IMG/VR virus record: IMGVR_UViG_3300046777_001790
Span: 1-36,509 of that record
Source of the DNA: a virus
Length of the DNA: 36,509 bases
Direction: 5' to 3' (one strand)
Under the pieces are notes generated by a model. The model ran no database searches and had not been told where the DNA came from. It saw only the letters and a list, made by a program, of their open reading frames with translations. Made by a program: the position numbers and the translations under genes. Shown in pieces: positions 22,727 to 29,163 of the stretch (positions are counted from its first letter, which is position 1; each line of letters begins with the position of its first letter).

Positions 22727-23433
22727 TGTTTAATATATCTGTTGAAAAAATGCACGGTGCTTTATTTAATATTGAACCAATGTCAATTAAAAGAGACTGG
22801 ATGGATGCTACATCCGAAAACCATGCATATAGATGTTTTCCAGTAACTCAAGCAAATGTAATTGGATGGAGTCTTTCTTGTACAGAAGATATCATATTTA
22901 CTTGGGATGGAATAAATGATCAAACAGATAAACATGTAGAAATAGAAAATCCTATAGGGTCTTATGCTGGAAGAGGGCAATCATCAATAAGTTTGAATAC
23001 TGGTTTAGTATTTAGAACAGATAAAGATGTTAGTATTTTAACAATTAATCCAGTAAATTATTTTAGTGATGACTTTGAAACAATGTCTAACTTAATAACT
23101 ACATCTTTTTATGATAATCCACTACCATTAGCAATTAAGGCTAAGAAGGCAAATGAAAAAACAATTATTAAGGCTGGTACACCAATAGCAACAATAATTC
23201 CAATATCACTAACAAATCTAAATAATACATCTATTGATATTATAGATTATGAAGATCTTAATAATGAAAGATCTAATGCTAATAGGTCATATGGGGAAGC
23301 AGCGCAAGTAGTTAACTCATCTGGAGAATGGACCGATTGGTATAGAGATGCTGTAAATGAAAAGAGTGAGTCTTTGGGATCTCACGAGGTAAAGACTCTA
23401 AGACTATCTGTTAATGATAAGACAAGAAAGTGA
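22726..23433 (+). CDS. DUF6065-like protein, 235 aa
   Basis: AYRCFPVTQANVIGWSLSC near residues 34-52, TWDGIN, then GLVFRTDKDVSILTINPVNYF, and IKAGTPIATIIPISL follow the order I associate with the DUF6065 family (RCLPLxxANxxGW...GP.N...GEPI), which is found in bacteria and phages without known activity. No catalytic motif can be named. It lies between two dioxygenase genes, sharing TAATG with the one upstream, so it probably works with them, for instance in presenting or modifying the same substrate. Confidence 0.6.
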   Translation: MFNISVEKMHGALFNIEPMSIKRDWMDATSENHAYRCFPVTQANVIGWSLSCTEDIIFTWDGINDQTDKHVEIENPIGSYAGRGQSSISLNTGLVFRTDKDVSILTINPVNYFSDDFETMSNLITTSFYDNPLPLAIKAKKANEKTIIKAGTPIATIIPISLTNLNNTSIDIIDYEDLNNERSNANRSYGEAAQVVNSSGEWTDWYRDAVNEKSESLGSHEVKTLRLSVNDKTRK

Positions 23434-23439
23434 TATAAT
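23434..23439 (+). promoter_or_regulatory. Internal extended -10 promoter
   Basis: TGATATAAT lies directly after the preceding stop, and the box ends 3 nt before ATG 23443 and 6 nt before ATG 23446. It would give a leaderless transcript for the third dioxygenase and genes beyond. Confidence 0.55.
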
Positions 23440-23442
23440 AAT

Positions 23443-24198
23443 ATGATGATGTCAAATGATGCAATTGAGGTAGTTAGAAAGCCATCAATGACCCCCTCTG
23501 GGTTTTTTGGTCATGGTCCAGAAAATATTATAGAGTTAGAAAATTTTATGACAGCAGAAGAAGTAGATTTTCTAGACAATGCAGCAAGAAATATTAAAAT
23601 TTGGGACGTAACAGAAAGTCATAAAAATGAAAATGGAACTGTTATATATGATGCAAGTTATTGGAAAGATAGAGTTGCTAGTGCCCCATCATTAAATCAA
23701 AATGACCCAAATATTGTTCCAGTAATTGTAGGACTGTTTAATAGATTGCAGCCAATCATTGAAGACTTTTTTAAAGTTAAGGTACAACCAACTGGTCAGA
23801 CAATTGTTAAATGGAATCCTGGTCAATTTCAAAAGCCACATGCAGATAAGGAACTACATAGTGGCCCAGATGCAGGAATGCCAAACGATTTTCCTTATTA
23901 TGACATAGCAAGTTTGTTTTATATTAATGATGACTATGAAGGCGGAGAGTTATACTTTCCTAACCAAGGAATTCAGTTTAAGCCAAAAAGAGGTTCTGCA
24001 TATTTCTTCCCAGGCGACATGAACTATGTTCACGGTGTTACAGAAATTAAAGATTCTTATAGATATACATGCCCATTCTTTTGGGAAATACTAGAACACA
24101 CTGGAGATGTTAAGCCAGATCTAAATAAAGAATATTATAGAATTTTCCCTACAGAAGAAGAAATTTCTAAATGGGACCCAAAAAGAGGTATTAAATAA
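23443..24198 (+). CDS. 2-oxoglutarate/Fe(II) dioxygenase, 251 aa
   Basis: Three ATG codons stand in a row at the start; the second (23446) is at ideal leaderless distance from the -10 box. Iron ligands are H133 and D135 in KPHADKE, and H197 in YVHGVTEIKDSYRYT, with R207 as the 2-oxoglutarate anchor. LFYINDDYEGGELYFPNQG is a textbook P4H-like strand pair. The N-terminal half shows the ELENFMTAEEVDFLDN helix common to prolyl-hydroxylase-like proteins. The C-terminus has an extra 40-residue tail. Substrate unknown. Confidence 0.88.
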   Translation: MMMSNDAIEVVRKPSMTPSGFFGHGPENIIELENFMTAEEVDFLDNAARNIKIWDVTESHKNENGTVIYDASYWKDRVASAPSLNQNDPNIVPVIVGLFNRLQPIIEDFFKVKVQPTGQTIVKWNPGQFQKPHADKELHSGPDAGMPNDFPYYDIASLFYINDDYEGGELYFPNQGIQFKPKRGSAYFFPGDMNYVHGVTEIKDSYRYTCPFFWEILEHTGDVKPDLNKEYYRIFPTEEEISKWDPKRGIK

Positions 24199-24200
24199 TT

Positions 24201-25109
24201 ATGATTGATAGTTCAGTTGAAGTAATCGAGATATATCCAAGAATCCTTGTGTATAGAAATATGTTTAAAGATCCTAAAAAAATCTATGAAACATTAAAAG
24301 AGTCTACAGAAGGTAATGAGGACAGACTCTTAAGTCAATGGACTCAATGGTCTATCTTTGGAGATTACCTAAACCCAACTGCACCATCAATTACACCAAG
24401 ATTAAGTCTTGAAGAGGTTGATGCTTTAAATGCGGACACTGAAATTAAACAAAATCAAAAAGACTTTTTAAGAGAATTATTTGAAGGTTTTTATAAAGTA
24501 AGCGAATACTATACACAAAAATTTTCAGACGAACTTAATTTTGATCTAAATGAGGTTTCTGAGGTCAAAGATGAGCAAGGAAATAATATACCAAGATGGC
24601 AACCTTACGGACCATCAATAGCAAAATATCACAAAGACACTGAGATGTTTTCTAATGGCCATGGAAATAACAGCGGTATGGCAATGACATATCATTCTGA
24701 TTATATAAGAGAGCCTATTATTAGTCCAGGTTATAAGTTTGCTATAACAGTTCTTGCATACTTTAATGATGACTATCTTGGAGGAGAGATTGACTTTGCT
24801 ATAGGAAAAGAACTTTACTCTTACAAGCCACAAGCAGGAGACTGGTTAGTTTTCCCATCTGGACACCCAGATGTTTTAAATAAAGATGGACAGGTTTACC
24901 TCCATGGAGTCTTAGAGCCATCAGAAGAACATAAGTATTTTGCAAGAATGTATTGGAGACGATACAGCGAAGGCGATCAAGAATGGTTTGATAAAGAAGC
25001 AGAATTTGGAAGAGATGTTTGGCTATCTATGCAAGATGCAATTATGGAACAGTATAGAATGGATCATCCTCAAAGATATCAGATACCAGAAGGAGTTAGA
25101 GTAAAATGA
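24201..25109 (+). CDS. 2-oxoglutarate/Fe(II) dioxygenase, 302 aa
   Basis: The largest of the eight. Iron ligands are H165 and D167 in TYHSDYIRE, and H235 in YLHGVLEPSEEHKYF, with K245 as the probable 2-oxoglutarate ligand. LAYFNDDYLGGEIDFA is the family strand, followed by KPQAGDWLVFPSGHPD. An N-terminal extension of about 60 residues and a C-terminal helix of about 40 residues distinguish it from the others, so its substrate may be bigger or different. The stop overlaps the next start as ATGA (25106-25109). Confidence 0.87.
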   Translation: MIDSSVEVIEIYPRILVYRNMFKDPKKIYETLKESTEGNEDRLLSQWTQWSIFGDYLNPTAPSITPRLSLEEVDALNADTEIKQNQKDFLRELFEGFYKVSEYYTQKFSDELNFDLNEVSEVKDEQGNNIPRWQPYGPSIAKYHKDTEMFSNGHGNNSGMAMTYHSDYIREPIISPGYKFAITVLAYFNDDYLGGEIDFAIGKELYSYKPQAGDWLVFPSGHPDVLNKDGQVYLHGVLEPSEEHKYFARMYWRRYSEGDQEWFDKEAEFGRDVWLSMQDAIMEQYRMDHPQRYQIPEGVRVK

Positions 25110-25861
25110 ACCTAGAAAATAAAAATAGATTGACAAAAGATATAGTTATCTATGAAAACTTTATTAATCCAGAAACTGCTGCAAAACTTGTTAAGGTTTT
25201 AGATAAGCATGCAGAGGCTGGAACCATAACCTGGATGCCGATATCCTTTTATGAATCCTACTCGTCTGTTTTACCACAAGATGATGATGAGATTGTTTTA
25301 CAAGAAGGACTACCTGGCAGCATATTCACAGATATGAAAAGTGGAATTATAGATGCTGTTGCTTCAGTTCATGATATCGATAGAGCAATAGTTTCGCAAA
25401 TTGGATACCACACACAAAAGTGGGAGCCAGGTGCCTACGCAAGAGTTCACTCAGATAATACAGATGAACATGGAAACTCTGGTGCATTTACAAGAAGTAG
25501 ATATGCAGCATTTTTGTATTTAAATGATGACTTTGAGGGAGGACTGTTACAGTTCCCATCACAAAACATAAGTATTAAACCAAAAGTTGGAACCCTTGCA
25601 GCCTTTGATGGCGGTTTTAATAATATGCATGAGGTAACTCTTATAACAAGCGGAGTAAGATACACACTAGGTTCCTTTTGGGATGATAGAGAAGAGTCTG
25701 CATACCCACAAGAATTAAGAGATGCTTGGGCAGAAGAGATGAAAGAAACAAGAGCAAAGCAAGAAATTGAAAGAGCGGAATGGCAAGAATTGCTTAAGCA
25801 AGGTTGGAAATTAGATAAGGATGGAAATAAGTATAAAATCGATGAGGTCGATAATGCTTAA
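25106..25861 (+). CDS. 2-oxoglutarate/Fe(II) dioxygenase with charged C-terminal helix, 251 aa
   Basis: Starts in an ATGA overlap. Iron ligands are H115 and D117 in ARVHSDNTDEHG, and H175 in NMHEVTLITSGVRYT, with R185 as 2-oxoglutarate anchor. LYLNDDFEGGLLQFPSQN is the family strand. After the catalytic domain comes a highly charged helix (about residues 195-235, rich in E, K and R), absent from the neighbours and possibly a protein-binding arm or coiled coil. The next gene starts inside its final codons. Confidence 0.87.
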   Translation: MNLENKNRLTKDIVIYENFINPETAAKLVKVLDKHAEAGTITWMPISFYESYSSVLPQDDDEIVLQEGLPGSIFTDMKSGIIDAVASVHDIDRAIVSQIGYHTQKWEPGAYARVHSDNTDEHGNSGAFTRSRYAAFLYLNDDFEGGLLQFPSQNISIKPKVGTLAAFDGGFNNMHEVTLITSGVRYTLGSFWDDREESAYPQELRDAWAEEMKETRAKQEIERAEWQELLKQGWKLDKDGNKYKIDEVDNA

Positions 25862-26513
25862 AGGTTTTAAAGAAAAACTTATAGAAAACAATCTTGAATT
25901 TACAGAAGTAACAGAAGATATCCTATGGGTTAAAAATTTTTTAACACAAGAAGAAATTAATTTTATTTTGGATGTTATTAGTAAGGCATCTCAGGCAGAC
26001 TGGGAAGTAGAATACATGGGTAATCTAAAAAACTTTTGTTTAGAAAAGTTCGGCAGAGAGGATGTAGATAACCTTGTGGCCGAAGGAAAGTTTGAAATTA
26101 CACAAAATTGGGTAGATAAGAATTTAAATATTAAACATCATCCAGAACAAAACATATTCTATGAAAGACTGTCCAGTATTATAGATAAGTGTGACTCAAG
26201 TCTAATGCTTAGCGGACTTGCAACAATTCAAAGAATGCAACCAAAGGTAGAGTTAAAGTCACATACTGATCAGCATACTGATCCATCAATTCAATATGCA
26301 ACTATTATCTATATCAATGATGATTATGTAGATGGAGAATTATTTTTCCACAATCTAGATATATCTTTACGTCCAAAACCAGGAGATCTACTATTTTTTC
26401 CAGGGGATGAAAAGCACGAACATGGAGTAAGACATGTAGGAGAAGGCCCAATAAGATATGTTATAGTTGGTTTTGTAAAAGAAAGAGATCATTATGAAAG
26501 AAATAGGTACTAG
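25854..26513 (+). CDS. 2-oxoglutarate/Fe(II) dioxygenase, 219 aa
   Basis: I choose ATG 25854, which has GAGG upstream and overlaps the previous gene by 8 nt, over in-frame starts further upstream. Iron ligands are H137 and D139 in SHTDQHTD, and H190 in HEHGVRHVGEGPIRY, with R201 binding 2-oxoglutarate. IIYINDDYVDGELFFHN is the family strand; one Gly of the usual GG is Asp. An ENNLEFTEVTEDILWVKNFLTQEE start is typical for the fold. It ends 8 nt before the next gene, whose ribosome-binding site is AGGAGG. Confidence 0.87.
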   Translation: MLKGFKEKLIENNLEFTEVTEDILWVKNFLTQEEINFILDVISKASQADWEVEYMGNLKNFCLEKFGREDVDNLVAEGKFEITQNWVDKNLNIKHHPEQNIFYERLSSIIDKCDSSLMLSGLATIQRMQPKVELKSHTDQHTDPSIQYATIIYINDDYVDGELFFHNLDISLRPKPGDLLFFPGDEKHEHGVRHVGEGPIRYVIVGFVKERDHYERNRY

Positions 26514-26521
26514 GAGGAATA

Positions 26522-27253
26522 ATGAATAGAGAAATACTTGATCCAAAAGTTTATTATTACACAGATGCAATTGATAATTTTGACATCTTTCAGCAAACTT
26601 TAAATGAATTAGATCAACTAGAGTCACCTAATGAATTAAATGTAAACATCTGGAATAAGTGGACATCATCTAACGATAAGGACTTTATCTATGGAGAAAC
26701 AAAAACATTTGATCCTGGTGCTATAGAAAGATTAGGTGGAGAGGTAGGAGAAAAAAGTAAATATATTTATGATGCAGTTATAGATACATTTACAAAAGTT
26801 TGCAAAGACTATGCCTCATCATTAGGAGATTTTGATGAGCCAAGACTTTTTCCAACATTTAATATTAAAAAGTATTACACTGGTATGGCAATGGGTGCAC
26901 ATTTTGATCAGTTAGATGGAGATCAAACACTAAGATACTCGCTGGTGATGTATTTAAATGATGACTGTGAAGGCGGAGAGATATCGTTCCAGTTAAAGGA
27001 TTATGATGGTGGATGGAACAGCAAAGATGGTTGGGTACATGGTGCTCCACCAGTTAATCTAGATTATGCAGTTGCAGTTGAGAATAATGCAATTGATTTT
27101 GGAGTAAAGCCAAAAGCAAATAGTGTTATTATATTTCCAGCAAATGCACCATACTTTCATACAGCACACACAGTTAAGTCTGGGGTAAAGTATATGGTTC
27201 CTGGACATTGGATTCATAACAATATGGATCTGAATCGTGCTGAAAGCATGTAA
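26522..27253 (+). CDS. 2-oxoglutarate/Fe(II) dioxygenase, 243 aa
   Basis: Strong ribosome-binding site (AGGAGGAATA). Iron ligands are H127 and D129 in GAHFDQLDGD, and H213 in YFHTAHTVKSGVKY, with K223 as 2-oxoglutarate anchor. LVMYLNDDCEGGEISFQ is the family strand. A 25-residue insertion (about 160-190, GGWNSKDGWVHGAPP) separates it from the KPKANSVIIFPAN strand; such loops often cover the active site. Next to the dehydrogenase gene, which begins with no gap after its stop. Confidence 0.87.
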   Translation: MNREILDPKVYYYTDAIDNFDIFQQTLNELDQLESPNELNVNIWNKWTSSNDKDFIYGETKTFDPGAIERLGGEVGEKSKYIYDAVIDTFTKVCKDYASSLGDFDEPRLFPTFNIKKYYTGMAMGAHFDQLDGDQTLRYSLVMYLNDDCEGGEISFQLKDYDGGWNSKDGWVHGAPPVNLDYAVAVENNAIDFGVKPKANSVIIFPANAPYFHTAHTVKSGVKYMVPGHWIHNNMDLNRAESM

Positions 27254-27922
27254 ATGAAAACAGCAATAGTCACAGGGGCAAGCAAGGGTGTAGGTTATGC
27301 CACTGTTAAACTATTATCTGAAAACGGATATAAAGTTATAGCAGTATCAAGAGATCTTAGTAAGGTTTCTAATTTAATTTCTGAAAATGTAGAAGTTTAT
27401 CAATTAGATATAACTAAAGAAAATGAAATAGAATCATTTTTTCATAAATATAAAGATATAACTCTAGATCTTCTTGTTAACAATGCTGGAGGTGGATCAG
27501 GTCCAACATTTATTATTAATGAAACCATGGATAATTTTAGAAGAGCATACGACATAAATGTTTCTGGCCCAATGTACCTATCACAATTATTTGTGCCATG
27601 TATGAAAAAGTCAGAATCTGCTACAATTATATTCATAACATCTTTATGTGGTAAGATACCGTTTAGAGGTGGCGGTAATTATAGTAATGCAAAAAGAGGC
27701 GAAATGGCTTTAGTAGATACAATGAGAATGGAATTTCCAGAGTATGGGATTAAAGTAACAGAAATTTGTCCAGGTACTATAGATACTCAAATTGAAAAAA
27801 AGGATAATGCATTGACAGCAGAAGATATGGCAGAGTCAATTCGTTGGGTAGCCTCATTACCAAAACATTTTAACGTTAATCATTTAGAGGTTAGCCATAT
27901 TTCAAATAGTAAGTATATGTAG
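27254..27922 (+). CDS. Short-chain dehydrogenase/reductase, 222 aa
   Basis: A classical SDR: nucleotide-binding TGASKGVG at residues 7-14, NNAG at 76-79, the catalytic Ser in ITSLCG (S130) and YSNAK (Y143, K147), then CPGTIDT. An Arg at 33 (VSRD) suggests preference for NADP(H). Length is on the short side but all catalytic parts are there. It sits between two dioxygenase genes and begins directly after a stop codon, so it should act in the same pathway, perhaps oxidising a hydroxyl group introduced by a dioxygenase or reducing a carbonyl. Substrate unknown. Confidence 0.88.
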   Translation: MKTAIVTGASKGVGYATVKLLSENGYKVIAVSRDLSKVSNLISENVEVYQLDITKENEIESFFHKYKDITLDLLVNNAGGGSGPTFIINETMDNFRRAYDINVSGPMYLSQLFVPCMKKSESATIIFITSLCGKIPFRGGGNYSNAKRGEMALVDTMRMEFPEYGIKVTEICPGTIDTQIEKKDNALTAEDMAESIRWVASLPKHFNVNHLEVSHISNSKYM

Positions 27923-27928
27923 GTGAAT

Positions 27929-28495
27929 ATGAATATCAATAAATTATATGATGACTTGTATGAAGTTGAAAATTTTTTAACTGACGAAGAACTTAATGAA
28001 GTTTTTAGAATAATCAACAACACACCAGAAGAAGCATGGTTTGACGAAGAGATGAGAGAAAAGCATAACGTCTCCGACTTCTGGTTTGGTAAAAACCTAT
28101 ACTTTAATGAACCAACAATATTTGATACTGTCAATGATAAACTCAGAGATTTATTTGAATCCTATTCATTTTATCCAGACAAGATGCACCTACAAAGATA
28201 TAAAAAGGGTGACTTTATAAAGCATCATGCTGATCAGTGGATTCCAGACTTACCATACTATATTGGTTATGGATTCTGTTTATATTTTAATAATGACTAT
28301 GCTGGAGGAGAGTTAGACTATCCAGATATTGATATTAGGGTTAAGCCAAAGGCTAACTCTTTATATATACATGGGGGACACATAGTGCACGGTTCGCTTC
28401 CAGTATTAGATGACAAAATAAGATATTTTTCAACTGTTTTTATACACGGAACAGAAGAAAAGCCAACTAGATTAAGGAAAGATTTATTCAAATGA
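27929..28495 (+). CDS. 2-oxoglutarate/Fe(II) dioxygenase, 188 aa
   Basis: ATG 27929 is preferred because AGGTGA lies 5 nt upstream; GTG 27923 is an in-frame alternative. The smallest of the eight, nearly only the catalytic core: H100 and D102 in KHHADQW, H154 in IVHGSLPVLDDKIRY, and R165. LYFNNDYAGGELDYP is the family strand. Its stop overlaps the methyltransferase start (ATGA, 28492-28495). Confidence 0.86.
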   Translation: MNINKLYDDLYEVENFLTDEELNEVFRIINNTPEEAWFDEEMREKHNVSDFWFGKNLYFNEPTIFDTVNDKLRDLFESYSFYPDKMHLQRYKKGDFIKHHADQWIPDLPYYIGYGFCLYFNNDYAGGELDYPDIDIRVKPKANSLYIHGGHIVHGSLPVLDDKIRYFSTVFIHGTEEKPTRLRKDLFK

Positions 28496-29073
28496 CACAT
28501 ATGATGACAGATCAAGAAGAATTTATTATTAATATTTTAAATGGTAAAAAAAATGGATACTACGTCGAACTTGGTGCAGCACACTATAGCAATGGAAATA
28601 ACACATACCTATTAGAAAAAGAATATGACTGGACTGGGGTATCCTTTGAAATTGTAGATTCCATGAGGGACGAGTTTAATGCTAATCGTAAAAATCCATG
28701 CATGGGAGATGCTCTTTCTTTTAACTATATTGATTATTTTGAAAAGAATAACTTTCCAAAACAAATTGATTATTTGCAGTTAGATATCGATGCTGGCTAT
28801 GACTTGCACGGTAGACCAGTAGGAAACAGCCACTGGACTTTGCAAGGATTAATTGCAGTACCATTAAATACATACAGATTTACTCTGATTACATTTGAGC
28901 ATGACGCAAACATGTATTGGAGAAATGCATCAATTAGAGATGCACAAAGAGAGATATTAGACTCTTATGGATATTCGTTGGTTCAGAGATCCTATCATGA
29001 AGATTGGTGGGTTGATTCTAATCTTATACACCATGGAGATTATAGAGATTATCTAAAGTGGCAAACTCTATAA
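28492..29073 (+). CDS. FkbM-like SAM-dependent methyltransferase, 193 aa
   Basis: NGYYVELGAAHYSNGNNTYLLEKEYDW matches the start of FkbM-type methyltransferases (G-x-YVELGA...NT..LE...W.G), where the first strand and Gly bind S-adenosylmethionine. SFEIVDS follows as the acidic strand, and IDYLQLDIDAG as motif IV. FkbM proteins generally O-methylate sugars or other hydroxyl groups. As the last gene of the operon, coupled to the eighth dioxygenase, it could methylate a hydroxyl group introduced upstream. Starts at 28501 or 28504 are also possible. Substrate unknown. Confidence 0.75.
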   Translation: MTHMMTDQEEFIINILNGKKNGYYVELGAAHYSNGNNTYLLEKEYDWTGVSFEIVDSMRDEFNANRKNPCMGDALSFNYIDYFEKNNFPKQIDYLQLDIDAGYDLHGRPVGNSHWTLQGLIAVPLNTYRFTLITFEHDANMYWRNASIRDAQREILDSYGYSLVQRSYHEDWWVDSNLIHHGDYRDYLKWQTL

Positions 29074-29097
29074 AGAGTAAGTCTATACAATACATAT

Positions 29098-29122
29098 AGA
29101 GTTTTTGTTTTTATAAAACTCT
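29098..29122 (+). terminator. Weak inverted repeat at the end of the dioxygenase operon
   Basis: The arms AGAGTTTT (29098-29105) and AAAACTCT (29115-29122) pair around a 9-nt loop; a second, overlapping AT-rich hairpin (TCTATA/TATAGA) just upstream is followed by a T-rich run. The latter is the more terminator-like of the two alternatives. Confidence 0.45.
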
Positions 29123-29124
29123 GA

Positions 29125-29130
29125 TATACT
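29125..29130 (+). promoter_or_regulatory. Extended -10 promoter of the reductase gene
   Basis: CTGATATACT gives TGnTATACT. The leader to ATG 29164 carries TTAGGAGAAA as ribosome-binding site. Confidence 0.55.
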
Positions 29131-29163
29131 TAGTCAATAACCGTTTTCAATTAGGAGAAACAC

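Noticed and set aside
20543-28495. Dioxygenases as TET/JBP- or AlkB-type DNA-base modifying enzymes
   Set aside because: The sequences follow the prolyl-4-hydroxylase pattern (YxNDDYxGGEL with K/R about 10 after the distal His) and no DNA-binding or base-methylase partner is next to them. DNA modification is not excluded but is less supported.
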